The notes beneath the pieces were generated by a model that worked only from the letters and a program-made list of their open reading frames with translations, was not told the origin of the DNA and did not search any database. DNA of 64,000 nt. Source: Chloropicon primus. Its lineage: Eukaryota > Chlorophyta > Chloropicophyceae > Chloropicales > Chloropicaceae. Below are positions 35,599 through 45,492 of this stretch, in pieces. The translations under genes and the position numbers were made by a program. The first letter of the stretch is position 1. Every line of letters starts with the position of its first letter. The stretch covers positions 868,001-932,000 of the forward strand of contig CP060756.1 of assembly GCA_023205875.1 (NCBI GenBank), given 5' to 3'.

Positions 35599-36995
35599 TC
35601 AAGCCTTCGCCTGCTCCATGATCGACGCGATTAGCTTGTCCTTCTCATAGTGCGTGCGAATTTTCGAGACGTGCTTCAGATCCATGTCGATCAGCTGCAT
35701 GTGGTACAGAACCTCCCCCTTCGTGACTCCTGAAATCGTTCCGGCATTCGGAAGATCACAGAGTCTCTGACGCAGGTCAGCGGTCTCCCTGCTCGACCTC
35801 GCCAAGGTGATAATCAGGGAACAATCCTTGAACGTCGCCGCTGTGAGGTAATCCTCAAGCGCTTCGAGGGCGAGGGCCCTCGGCATCCCTTGCAGGTCTT
35901 TCACCCTCTCCACGTACTCTCCATATTCTTCGTGTCCGCTTGCGTCAAAGGCGTCGGCCTTTCCCAGCAGCCCGTTGTAGAGCCTGTGAACCCCCTGGAT
36001 TCCGTAAACATCCTTCTCCTGGAGAGAGACTATGAGGTCAAGCGTGCTTTGCTGCTGCAGCAAAGCCTCCGCGAGAGCGGCCACGATTTCATCCATGGTA
36101 AACCCAAGCTCCTTTCCCAGAGTCTCCCTCGAGCAACGGCCAGGGAACACCTTGGCTGAATTCCGAAACACGCTGAGATTGTTCTGCGGGCACTGAAAGA
36201 GGGCCTTCAGCGCTCGCTCTTTCGACCTTCTTGCTTCGGCCTCCCCACAAGCACCGTCCCGCGGGCCCCAGAAATCCCTCGGCTCGTACTCGGACATGGT
36301 CTCGACCTTCCCCTTGTGAAGCTGTCCAGTGTTTTTTGGTTGCGAAAAAGTCCCGGCAGTCAGTGTACGTGCGTCTCTGTGGACTTCCCGCGTCGCGCTG
36401 AAAACCAACTCACCTTGTAGTGCTGCATGAGCTTGTGCTCGCTGTAGCTCCGTTTGTAACCGTCCCTGGGGTGAATCAGGGTCTTCTCTCCCGGCATGTT
36501 CGCGCTCTTGGGCTTGAACTCGAAGGAGATCGTCTCCGTCGGGCCAACGCGGTGGGGCGACCTCGCGAGCGAGCGCCCAACATCGAGCGCGTCCGGAAGA
36601 AACAGCCCCAAGCAACCTCCATCACCGCCCGGCGGGAGGAATGCCTCGCGCGTGAAGCCGATGGAGCGCAAGTCGACAAGGTCGCCGAGGGCGAGAACCC
36701 CCGTCCCCGATAGCAGCGGCCCCGCCACCTGGCTCGTGAACCACTCGCGCCTCTCGATGCGAGAAAAATCCCCCGAGAACCTCTTGGGGTACTCCCTCCT
36801 GGTCCAGATGTCCCCATCGAGCTGCCTCGCGGCCTGAGCCTCCCGGTCGCTCAGCTCCCCCCTCCCCTCCACGACCTCGGTCTTCTTGGAGACGAGGAGG
36901 ACCTTCCCGGGGTGCGCCTTCGCGCTCGTGAAGGCTGCGCAGGCGCACCCCTCGGCCCTGAACTCCCACCTGTCGCCCTCCCCCTCGGGCGCCAT
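35599..36995 (-). CDS. IPK1: Inositol-pentakisphosphate 2-kinase, two exons
   Basis: Makes inositol hexakisphosphate (phytate) from IP5. Exon 1 is 36995-36414, exon 2 is 36321-35599; 434 residues in total. Exon 1 has the family start WEFRAEGCACAAF and GKVLLVSKK, and ends with FEFKPKSANMPGEK and YSEHKLMQHYK, equivalent to the IEIKPK and MHQHLK signatures. The phase-0 splice continues LHKGKVETMSEYEPRDFWG, then ALKALFQCPQNNLSVFRN, again in family order, and QLIDMDLKHVSKI near the end, which includes the conserved DxDxK motif. Length matches plant IPK1 (about 450). It is followed on the same strand by the CobW-family gene, whose stop lies just 28 bases upstream of this start. Confidence 0.92.
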
Positions 36996-37023
36996 CGCCC
37001 CTTCCCTTTTTAATCCTTTTTGA

Positions 37024-38496
37024 TCACTTAATCCCACAGCAGAAAGTGCTCATGAAAACATTCGTGAGCATCGATTCCGTGGCCCGCTGCAGGGCGATCC
37101 AGATGTCTTGAGCGGAGCAGGAGGCGCACCCTGCAGCGTCCAGTCGGAGGGTGAAGGAATCGGGATCGCCTTCTGGATTGGTTTGGTGGGTCAGGAAGAC
37201 CCTCGTCTCGTTCGAGGTCGAGTTGAAGGTCGAAAGGAGGGACCTGTTCATGTCGGAGAGGGACATGCTGTGCCACCTCGTGTGACGCAGCCGGAACAGG
37301 ACTATGGTCTCGATCGCGATGCCAAAGTCGCTTGCCTCGACCACCTCGAACCTGAGGTCGTTCTTGATGAAGGTGCACAGATCTTGAGCGACTTGTGCGC
37401 TTCCCTCGGGCCCGCTGGACGCCACGGCGCCGCCAGACCTGCAGGAGTCCAGGTCTCGGATGATCCCGGCCCTGTCCAGGCCGGAGCCAATGAATACGAA
37501 CTGGGCATCGCGCCCAGAGCCGCTCTCCGCGTCGCTGCAAGTCAAGTCCGAGGCGTCGAACCTCCTCTTGCCTGACAGCTGCAGAATGTAGCGCTTTCCG
37601 GGCGCACAGTCAAAGCACAGGAAGCCTTTCGCACGTATCGCCGTGGGAGGGAAGCTGCTCGCCATGAAGCCTTGGAACCTCGCGAGGTCGAAGGTGGCGC
37701 CCTTCCTGGAGTACGATACTGTAGCCAGGCTCTCTATCTCCTGTTTGTGGCTGGGCTTGCGGGGCTTGAAGCTCAGGTTCATCCAAGACTGGTGCTGGTC
37801 TTGCTGGTCGGGATCCTTCTCGACCTCGTCTTCCGCGTGGCCGTCCCCCTCCGCCGGGGATGCCTCCAAGTCATAGACGACAGAATCGGGGATGCTGCCG
37901 TACTGACTGGGGATGACGTTGAACTGCTCCGGCGCCACCTTTTTGATCGACTCCTTCACCGTCTCGTACTCGTCGTTGCTGAGCAGGTCAGTCTTGTTGA
38001 TGACCACCACGTCCGCCTGCTTCAGCTGGTTTCTCGCAGAGGCACTCGCTTCAAGGGTGGCTTCGATGGACTCGCCATCGACGACGACGACGAGGCCGGA
38101 CAGCCAGACATGCTTTCGCAGCTGAGGGAGCAGCAAGGTCGTTATAATGCTCGACGGGTCGCTCACACCGCTCGTTTCCACAATGATGTGGTCCACGTTG
38201 CAGGCAAGCACCTTCTCTATGGAGTGCTGGAGCTCCCCGCTTATCGTGCAGCAGACGCACCCATTCGAGAGCTCCACCAGGGTGTCTGCATCACCCTCCT
38301 TGCCCCCAGTGATGTTCGAGCGAATGAGCTCCGCGTCAATATTGACCTCCGCGAAGTCGTTCACCAGGAGCCCCGTCTTTGCTTTGTTGCCCGCTTCCCT
38401 CTTGCGAACCAAGTTGTTGATCACGGTCGTCTTTCCGGCGCCGAGAAACCCACTTATTATCGTGAGAGGCACTGCCTCCCCCTCCCTCCGTTCCAT
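37024..38496 (-). CDS. COG0523/CobW-family P-loop GTPase (metal chaperone)
   Basis: A 490-residue GTPase of the CobW/ZNG1 group, which insert or chaperone metals (zinc, cobalt). Motifs: Walker A GFLGAGKTT at about residue 18, the metal-binding NGCVCC (CxCC), VETSGVSDP as Walker B region, and NKTD for guanine specificity. The C-terminal CobW domain is represented by RAKGFLCFD and FVFIGSGLD. The start MERREGEAVPLTIIS at 38496 leads straight into the first beta strand; the frame is open upstream but lacks family residues. A variable acidic linker (about 220-250) separates the two domains. Divergent from the fucosyltransferase gene. Confidence 0.9.
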   Translation of the reverse strand: MERREGEAVPLTIISGFLGAGKTTVINNLVRKREAGNKAKTGLLVNDFAEVNIDAELIRSNITGGKEGDADTLVELSNGCVCCTISGELQHSIEKVLACNVDHIIVETSGVSDPSSIITTLLLPQLRKHVWLSGLVVVVDGESIEATLEASASARNQLKQADVVVINKTDLLSNDEYETVKESIKKVAPEQFNVIPSQYGSIPDSVVYDLEASPAEGDGHAEDEVEKDPDQQDQHQSWMNLSFKPRKPSHKQEIESLATVSYSRKGATFDLARFQGFMASSFPPTAIRAKGFLCFDCAPGKRYILQLSGKRRFDASDLTCSDAESGSGRDAQFVFIGSGLDRAGIIRDLDSCRSGGAVASSGPEGSAQVAQDLCTFIKNDLRFEVVEASDFGIAIETIVLFRLRHTRWHSMSLSDMNRSLLSTFNSTSNETRVFLTHQTNPEGDPDSFTLRLDAAGCASCSAQDIWIALQRATESMLTNVFMSTFCCGIK

Positions 38497-39077
38497 ACTT
38501 CCTCCTTCACTCCACCCTTTCCCCCTCCTCGACCACACCGCCAGTGAGCTCCATGGCCTATCACCAAGGTCTTCGTCCTCTCTGAAGCCGAACCTGGTTC
38601 CTCGTTTGCACACACCGCCACCCTTGCGTCCAACAACCCCCCTCCTCGCTCCTTCCCTGTGCCCTCCCCCTCTCTCGTCCTCGAAACGTGGGACACAACG
38701 ACGGAGAAAAGAGAGAGAGAGAGAGAGAGCGGAGAAAGATTCAGGTGTGGTGGTTGACCAGCGTGCCTCCCTCCTGCACCGCCCTCCTTGCGTCCAACAA
38801 CCCCCCTCCTTGCTTTCGTCGTCCTCCTCCCTCTTCTGTCAGGTCTCGCCTTTGAATTGTACGACGGACACGAAGGAGATCAAAGTCCCAGAGAGATGAG
38901 GAGGAGATCAACATGAACAACAATGATGGCGGAGTATTGGAAGGAAGGAGGGTGGTATACATGATGTGGAGCTGAGGGGGGAAGAAGGGGGAGGCGGCAA
39001 TCTTCTCGTGTTGCCTGAGGCTGGAGACGGGTGGGTGAGAGAGGAGTCAAGGCACGGGACCTTCCGGAGCGACAAGA
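38497..39077. other. Divergent intergenic region with direct repeat
   Basis: A 581-base spacer. It contains a GA-dinucleotide run near 38711-38730 and a perfect 25-base direct repeat (38622-38646 and 38786-38810). No gene supported. Confidence 0.6.
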
Positions 39078-41054
39078 ATGAGGAAAGTTAGGTTCAGTGT
39101 CGTTGCAGGCTCAGTCCTGGTCCTGATGGCGTTGATAACTTTCAACATGAGCACGGTGAAGGAGAGCAGGTTCACCGAGACGGTTCCGGCGGACAGACTG
39201 GAAGTGAAGGAGCCTGCAAGCCCCGTGAGCTCCGGAACGCCACCCCTTGTCGCAACGGGGACAGAAGAAGCACTGGACTCTGGAGATCGGCCCACGACTC
39301 ACGTGAGAAACGTTGTGAACAAAGCTTCGAAGGTGGTCTCGTCCTCGGGAGGGAGCACGTCGCCACTCTTGGATTCCAAGGTAATTTCACCGCCGTCACC
39401 AACCTTGCCCTTGTCACCGGCGAACTGACAGGCCAATTCTCCTTCCCTTTCCCATCAGACGCACGGGTATTACAAGGACAAGTCTGCCTCTGTGTGCACT
39501 GACTCCCAGAAGGACCCTTGGTTCGAGGTCGACCTTGGCGGCCCGTTCACCGTGCGGAACATCGAGCTTTGGGCCCCGAAGAAGTCCTGCGAGAGCATCA
39601 AGTTCAAAGGCAGGTGCGAGAGGCTTCAAGACGTGATGATTGTGACGAAGAAGAGTCCGATGAAGATGGAAGTTCTCGACGCGGCCAAGGAGGTGCTGAA
39701 GAGTAAAGTTATAAGCTCGATGAGAACGATCTACGCCTGGGACAGCGTGGAGCAGGAGGCGAGGTACGTCAGAATCTCCATCAACGGGGAGAAGCTTCGG
39801 GTGTGTGCGACTGAAGTCAAGGTCCTTGTGGCGGACGACGATTTTAAGCTCTGCGATTCCAAAACTTGCAAGTTCGGGAGCTGCAAGTGCATGGACAAAG
39901 AGTGCGCCCAGAAGAAGTGCCTGTGCAACAGCGACATGATAGGGGAGCACGACTGCACGACGAACCCCCTGCAGGACTGGAGGTACTTCCCGCTAGAGAA
40001 GACTGCGGCCGGTGGCAAGTCTTGGAATTGGGATGCGGGTAAGGTTGCCGAGGTCACCAGCGGCCTGCAGAAGCTGCAGAACCCCAAGTCCTGCGCCAAG
40101 TCAAACGGGGTCCACGGCCTCATCGGGGCCCAGGGAAGGGGGGCCGGCCTCGCGTCCACCCTGCATTTCGTCAGCGGGCATCTCTCGGAAGCTCTCCGCA
40201 CGAAAAAGCCTTTCGTGTTCGGGGGCAGAATGAATTACGCGGGGACTAAGTTCTGCAAGGAGAAGGACATGTACGGCGATCCGGACTGCTATTTCAAGCC
40301 CGTGGCTGGGAGCTCTTGCTTGAAGAGGAAGGCCGAGCTGCGAAAGTCGTACAGGCCCATCTCCGGGCCCAAGAGGCACCCGAATCGCTGCGCCATTGGC
40401 AAGCTCTGCAACGACGTTGGGCACTTTCGATACCTGCCCAAGGACTTTGAGGAGGCAGGAATGGGCTTGCTCCATTTCAGGTCGGCCATAGTGTCCCAAC
40501 TCGTACAAATCAACAACGTCACGGAGGAGATCTTGAACCTGGACAAGCTCAAGGCGGACATGGGCTTCCAGCACCCGATCATTGGGGTCCACATCAGGCA
40601 CGGCGACGCTTGCCACACCACTGACCGCAAGGGGAGATGCAAGGGGCTTTCGTACTACATTCCGGAGATCAGAACCCTCGCGGAGCGGTACAACACCACC
40701 AGGGTCTTCATATCGACCGACGACGACACGATCCTGAAAAGCACCAAGAGCTACAGCAAAGAGTTCAACTTTGTCTTCGCAGAGAGCTTCAGCAGAGACG
40801 TCTTTGACTCCAAGGACCAGATCGAGTACAGGAAGGACCTTTGGAGCGGCAACAACAACAAGGGCCACTCCATCATGCTCTCCTCCCTCATCGACCTCCT
40901 GCTCCTGGCGGAGTGCGACTACCTCGTGCTTCACTTGCTTTCCAACATGTCGAGGCTCGCCTTGGAGTTGGCCGCCGCGAGGAAGGAGGCCATCCCTCCG
41001 TACTTCAGCATGGACGGCCCTTGGTGCCAGCACTGGAAGATGTGTACATCCTAG
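39078..41054 (+). CDS. Discoidin-domain FUT8-like alpha-1,6-fucosyltransferase, two exons
   Basis: A 632-residue Golgi-type II enzyme. Exon 1 (39078-39380) has a short basic N-terminus, a membrane anchor (VVAGSVLVLMALITF) and a Ser/Pro stem. Exon 2 (39459-41054) starts with a discoidin/F5-8C-like domain (CTDSQKDPWFEVDLGG, then NIELWAP), continues with a Cys-rich EGF-like segment and ends in a GT23-type domain: IIGVHIRHGDACHT around residue 478, VFISTDDDTIL, and SGNNNKGHSIMLSSLIDLLL near residue 563, matching the FUT8 nucleotide-sugar motifs (HIRRTDK replaced by HIRHGD). It would fucosylate N-glycan cores; the lectin-like domain is unusual for FUT8. The splice phase is 0 in both halves. Confidence 0.8.
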
Positions 41055-41151
41055 TCCTAGGTGATGATGAGAAGAGACCCGGTTATATTTGTATCTACAG
41101 TTTGCTTATATTCTCTCCTAAGGCTTGCTTGACCTGATACAGCCTCCCTCC

Positions 41152-41433
41152 TCACTCTTCCTGCTTGACCTTGACGATGGAAGGGGCCGTCTTGCTTCGT
41201 GTTCTTGTTCTCTTCGACGACGGAGGACGAGGAGCAGCTTTGCAGAGCCCGACCTCTTCCAGGTACTCTCTCTTCACAATGCATTGTTCCTTGTCGCTCA
41301 GCTTAAGAGATGCGTCCGCAAAGATCAGCCTCAACGCCTCGTTGTAGTCCGCGATCTCTCTCTTCTTCTCCGGCGACTTGCTGTCGTAACGCTGGGCCTC
41401 CTGCACGGCTTGGGCGTACTCCTCCTCCGTCAT
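41152..41433 (-). CDS. Small charged protein of unknown function
   Basis: A 93-residue frame (MTEEEYAQAVQEAQRYD...) of largely helical, charged sequence ending in basic SSKRTRTRSKTAP and KVKQEE, which resembles a nuclear signal and sumoylation-like VKQEE. I do not recognise it. Reality is supported by normal codon use and by sharing a short two-way promoter, 85 bases, with the histone-chaperone gene. It might be the last exon of a larger gene, since an AG acceptor-like site lies just upstream. Confidence 0.45.
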   Translation of the reverse strand: MTEEEYAQAVQEAQRYDSKSPEKKREIADYNEALRLIFADASLKLSDKEQCIVKREYLEEVGLCKAAPRPPSSKRTRTRSKTAPSIVKVKQEE

Positions 41434-41469
41434 CAGGCCGGACTCGAGAGCCTCTCAAGCGACAGATCA

Positions 41470-41478
41470 TTTTCCCGC
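41470..41478. promoter_or_regulatory. E2F-type site in two-way promoter
   Basis: TTTTCCCGCC matches the E2F consensus TTTSSCGC. It lies in the 85-base gap between the small charged protein and the HIRIP3-like histone chaperone, so it could drive S-phase expression of either. Confidence 0.5.
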
Positions 41479-41518
41479 CATACGGAAGAAGAGCGGAGGG
41501 CTGGAAGTGAAGAGCGCG

Positions 41519-42157
41519 ATGGACATGGAGAAGGCCGTGACGAAGGCGATGGAAGCGAGGCGGGCTTTCATCGTCGCCAACGCGGAGACCGTCACGACGA
41601 AGGCGCTGAGGAAGGAGATCGCCGAGGAACTCGGTGGTAACCTGGCAAACTACAAACACCTCATAAAGTCGTTGGCAATCGCATTTATGGCAGCTGAGGC
41701 GGTGCCAGAGAGCGCGAGACCAGGGGACGGCGAAGGGGTCGAGGAGGTCAAGCCCAGTTTAGAGGACGGTGGGTCCTCTCCCTCCTGCTCGGACGAGGAC
41801 GACGAAGAGGTCGAGGAGATGCAGATGCCCAAGCCCCAAAGGAAGAGGAAGAGCAAGAAGAAGAAGCAGGGGGGGGTGGAGAAGAAGGCCGCCGCTGTGG
41901 GGAGCGCGAGGATCGAGAAAGCGAAGAAAATTCTGAAGATGGCCAGCATGAGGATCCCTCCGAGAGTGTATGCCCTCAACAAAGACCCCTCCTCTCTGGA
42001 AAGGTCCTTGGAGGATCTGCTCTCGACGCAGGGCCTCTCTCTGGCTTCCCCTAAGAAGGACATCGTGAGAGTCAGGAAGAGGCTGGAGCTGGAGCGAGAC
42101 CTGGACGGCATCGATACTTCGAATATCGTGGAGGAAGGTCGCAGGCGACGGAGATAA
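41519..42157 (+). CDS. HIRIP3/CHZ-type histone chaperone-like protein
   Basis: A 212-residue nuclear protein. The N-terminal 65 residues form a helical DEK-C-like domain (VTTKALRKEIAEELG). A long acidic block (CSDEDDEEVEEM) and a Lys run (KRKSKKKKQ) lead to a C-terminal domain with LKMASMRIPPRVYAL, then LSTQGLSLASPKKDIVRVRK and the close ELERDLDGIDTSNIVEEGRR, which matches the CHZ-motif end of HIRIP3 (SLDxxNIIxxxGRxRR). Such proteins bind H2A-H2B. The ATG at 41519 is taken because the frame to the left has only a GTG. Confidence 0.7.
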   Translation: MDMEKAVTKAMEARRAFIVANAETVTTKALRKEIAEELGGNLANYKHLIKSLAIAFMAAEAVPESARPGDGEGVEEVKPSLEDGGSSPSCSDEDDEEVEEMQMPKPQRKRKSKKKKQGGVEKKAAAVGSARIEKAKKILKMASMRIPPRVYALNKDPSSLERSLEDLLSTQGLSLASPKKDIVRVRKRLELERDLDGIDTSNIVEEGRRRRR

Positions 42158-42208
42158 TCTGTGCACAGTTCACAACAACAACAAAAGCAAAAGAATGGAG
42201 AAAAGGGA

Positions 42209-44079
42209 TTAATGAATGTAAGAAGAAATTTTTCCTGGATCCGCTGGAGGCCAGTTGGTGTAGCCAACGGCCTTCAGCCACCAGTTCGGGTATCCCGGTC
42301 CTGTCCTCTCGCCCGGGTCCTCCCCCGTAGTGACGAGGCCGTTGCTATACTTCGCGACGAGCTTGAAGGCAACCTGCCACCAGGACTTGGTGAGTTTGTC
42401 GATGAACTTGTTGGACATGCGCGTCAAGACGGCAACGGCGACGCTCTTGATGGGAATCCAAGCCACAGCCTTGACGACGAGGGCGTGCAGCTCCATGGCC
42501 TCGGCCTGCAGCTCAGCCCTCGCGTCGTTGACGTCCCCAACCATCTTTGAATAACCAAGCTGGATCCAGTTGTTGACGAAGTTAAAGGCCCACCACGCCG
42601 AATCCAAGCTGAATTCGCTCTGCTTGGGCCACAGAAACGACTCGGGCACGCTCTCTTGGCCGGCGTAGATTGGTGCCCAGACCGTACCAGCAGGCTGGTC
42701 CTGACCGTACCACGTGACGCCGAGATAATCCGGGTGGCTCGCAGAGGCTTGAGCGATGAAGGAGTACGTTCCCCTGTAAATGCTGATGGGTCTTTCGAAC
42801 CCCCCCTTGAGCGCCTTGGTGCCCTTCGTGTGACCCTCGAATCGGTTCGGATTTCCAAAGGGGCCCGCGGCGAGCCCGACCGTTAAGTCAAACTCTGTGC
42901 CCTCGTAGTGATCCCCCAGAACTTTGAACAAGGTCTCGACCGAGATGTTCCTGTCTGGCTTCAGAGAGAAAGGGTAGTGCTCGCACTGGGACGGGGTGTA
43001 CCCGCTGAAAAAGGAAAAGAAAAGAAAACAGTCAGTCAATCACACTGACGACGACAATGGGATTGAGAGATTGAGAAGAGAGGGATGCGTTGACGGAACA
43101 CGACTCACATATACGGGTCAGCACTCTTGTTGTACTCGCTGTTGACGAGGGAGTTAAAGCGCCACATTCGCCTGCCGCTGTACAGCCCCAGGACGGGGTC
43201 GAACTCCTTCGGCTCGTACCCAAAGGTCTTGAAGAAGTTGAAGGTCTCGTTGCCCGAGTCGTCGAACCAACCCTCGTCCACCGCGATGGAGACCATGTTG
43301 GCGCTGTGCATGAAGTTCTCTCGGTCCTCCAGGTCCATCTCCTGGATGATGAAGTCGTTGGCGATGACGACGGCTTGATCGTCCGGGACCCTCTGGGCGG
43401 CCCAGATCGCGCTCGCTCCATCGGGGGTCGGGAGGATGTGGAAAACCCAAAGTTCTTCGCGGTCCGCCAAGATCAGGGCCTCGCCGCTGTCCGCGAAGAC
43501 AGCTTCCGCGTAAAAGCCGTGCTCCGAGCCGAGGTCGCCCATGACCTGGACGGCTTGGCGGGCGGTCTTGCACCTCTCCATTGCGATCTTGCTGAGCTCC
43601 GCGATGTCGAGAAGGGCTTTGCCCCCGTCTTCCCCGAGGGGGCGGGCCAACGTCCTCGCGCCACACGTGCTCTCAGCGATGGAGAGCTGATATTCATTCA
43701 TGACGCCATAGTCTTGATCCCAATACGCGTAGGTGTGGTTGGCTTGCTCGATGTAGCCCAGGGGCTCGTACTCGCGTTGGCCGTTTCTCGGAAGGTAGCC
43801 CTTGCCTCTGGACGGGGACACGATCCTGGGGAACCCGTCGCGGGTTCTGTAGACGGGCCTTAGACTCCCGCGAGGCCAGTTGGAGGACGGCACTCGCACC
43901 AGGCGGAGGTCGCTCGCGTCGTTGCCCGCGTCATCGGTGTGGGAGACGATCACCGTTCCGTCGGCGGACGCGGCCTTCCCCACCCCGATTGCGGTGCACT
44001 TCGCGTGGCAGGGCAAGAGGGTCCCAAGCGCAAAGACCGTAACGGCCAGCAGCAGCAACGGCAACGGCTTCCTGGTCAT
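42209..44079 (-). CDS. Secreted peptidase family C69 (dipeptidase type), two exons
   Basis: A 588-residue N-terminal-nucleophile hydrolase. Exon 1 is 44079-43109 and exon 2 43004-42209; the join reads SADPYIGYTPSQCEHYPFSL. A signal peptide (LPLLLLAVTVFALGTLLPCHA) ends right before KCTAIGVGKAASADG, so cleavage would expose or nearly expose Cys28, the nucleophile of the C69/PepD family. Further family blocks: SHTDDAG, the GYIEQANHTYAYWDQDYGVMNE stretch (Glu/Asn region), SIAESTCGAR, GSEHGFYAEAVFADSGEAL and the WAAQRVPDDQ motif. The C-terminal part contains a conserved WYGQDQPAGTVWAPIY. It probably acts in a vacuole-like compartment or outside the cell. Confidence 0.85.
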
Positions 44080-44145
44080 CCTGCTGTCTTTCTGGTTCGA
44101 AGCAAAAGGGAGCGTGCGAAAGGGAAAGCGAGTGTCGTCGTCGTG

Positions 44146-44176
<31 letters not shown>

Positions 44177-44409
44177 ACCGCACTCCTACTCCAAGTGGCG
44201 GCGGAGGAGCACTCCTTGCTGCAGCCCCCACGTTTTTCAAAAAGTCACGCTTTTTGTTTTCGATATCTCGATCTCGATCTCGATCTCGATCTCAGGGGTG
44301 GGGTCCGGGGGGCCGAACGAAGTTTTGAGGCTGTCATCGACCAACCTGACAATATTATTATTCTGGATTGCGAAAAAAAAATAATAACTTAGTAAAAAAT
44401 CCTCACTCC
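44080..44409. other. Intergenic region with short tandem repeats
   Basis: A 330-base spacer upstream of the C69 gene. It contains GTCGTCGTC (44155-44175) and CTCGAT (44265-44295) tandem repeats and a poly-A run near the AP2 gene end. No gene seen. Confidence 0.6.
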
Positions 44410-45492
44410 TCACTCCTCACTCGTCTTGGAGTCCAGCCTCTGCAGCTCCCGTTCGTGGAACAGGAGGAGCTCCTTCTCGTAGTCGGTGTGCTTGAAGTTC
44501 ACGCCGCACACCGTGCCGTGCTGCAGGACCATCTCCCTGTCGAACGCCTTGGCGGCCTCGATGTCGTGCTCGAAGAAGCCCAGGGACCTCGTCTCCCTCT
44601 TGTCCTGGGGCTGGTACTTGGCCTCCCACATGTCCTCCTTGGTGCTGTAGTAGACCCCCTTGTAGCTGGAGGCAAGCCTCACGGTGGCGGGGACCTTGCT
44701 CTTGACCGTCTTGACGAGCTCGGCCAGGGTGAGGGTCTCCAGGAGCTCCTTGTACTCGCTGTACTTGGACGCGTCGAAGTTCAGCCTGGCCTTCTCCTCC
44801 CCCTTGATCTTGAGGGCCGCGACGTCGTAGGCCTCGGCCGCGTGGACCTCGTTCTCGTACGCCCCGAGGTACATCTGCTTGCCGGTCTCCTTGATCCAGA
44901 TGTGGCTCTCCCACCGCCCGCTCTTGCGGTGCCTGGTCACCCCCCGGTACTTGGAGTGCTTCTTGACCTGGGGCACCTCGGGCAGGACGCCGTCCGGCCC
45001 CATGGCTTGGACGAAGATGTCGTTGGGGACGAAGTTCTTGGTGCGCGGGTCCACCTTCATCTGCCCGCTCGCGAGGTGGTCGGCGATGGTGGTGCGCAGG
45101 CCCCTCGCGACCAAGGCCTCCGAGGAGGGCCCTCCGGGGATCTCGAACAGGGGCACCGCGTCGCCGACCTCGTCGTAGTGGTGGTGGTCGGGGGTCCTCA
45201 TGAAGTCCACGCTGCGCAGGGGAATCCCCGCGAGGGCGAGCTCCCTCTTCCTCTTCTTCCCGGCGTTCAGGACCACGTCCACTGGGGACAGCTCGCGAGA
45301 CTCGGCGCGGGGCTGAGGGCATGGGCGAGTCGCACCGCATGCGTCGCCGGCCGCGGCCGAGGCCCCGGCCTGGCGGACCAGGCTCTCCACCAGCGTGGTG
45401 TTCGGCGACGAGCCCGCCGGGGACGGCGGAGGAAAGCCTTGTTTCCCTTCGCCGATTCCCGCGGGCACCGCCTTCCCCCTCGTCATCGCCAT
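44410..45492 (-). CDS. Double AP2/ERF-domain transcription factor
   Basis: A 360-residue nuclear protein with two AP2 domains. The first, about 179-245, reads SKYRGVTRHRKSGRWESHIW then GAYENEVHAAEAYDVAALKI, matching the YRG and WEAHIW elements of AP2. The second, about 274-335, is SSYKGVYYSTKEDMWEAKY followed by LGFFEHDIEAAKAFDREMV. The double arrangement resembles plant AP2/ANT-type regulators. The N-terminal half is Ala/Gly/Pro-rich and probably disordered. DNA recognition and targets cannot be inferred beyond GC-rich boxes. The ATG at 45492 is the first Met; no intron. Divergent from the E2F gene. Confidence 0.88.
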   Translation of the reverse strand: MAMTRGKAVPAGIGEGKQGFPPPSPAGSSPNTTLVESLVRQAGASAAAGDACGATRPCPQPRAESRELSPVDVVLNAGKKRKRELALAGIPLRSVDFMRTPDHHHYDEVGDAVPLFEIPGGPSSEALVARGLRTTIADHLASGQMKVDPRTKNFVPNDIFVQAMGPDGVLPEVPQVKKHSKYRGVTRHRKSGRWESHIWIKETGKQMYLGAYENEVHAAEAYDVAALKIKGEEKARLNFDASKYSEYKELLETLTLAELVKTVKSKVPATVRLASSYKGVYYSTKEDMWEAKYQPQDKRETRSLGFFEHDIEAAKAFDREMVLQHGTVCGVNFKHTDYEKELLLFHERELQRLDSKTSEE

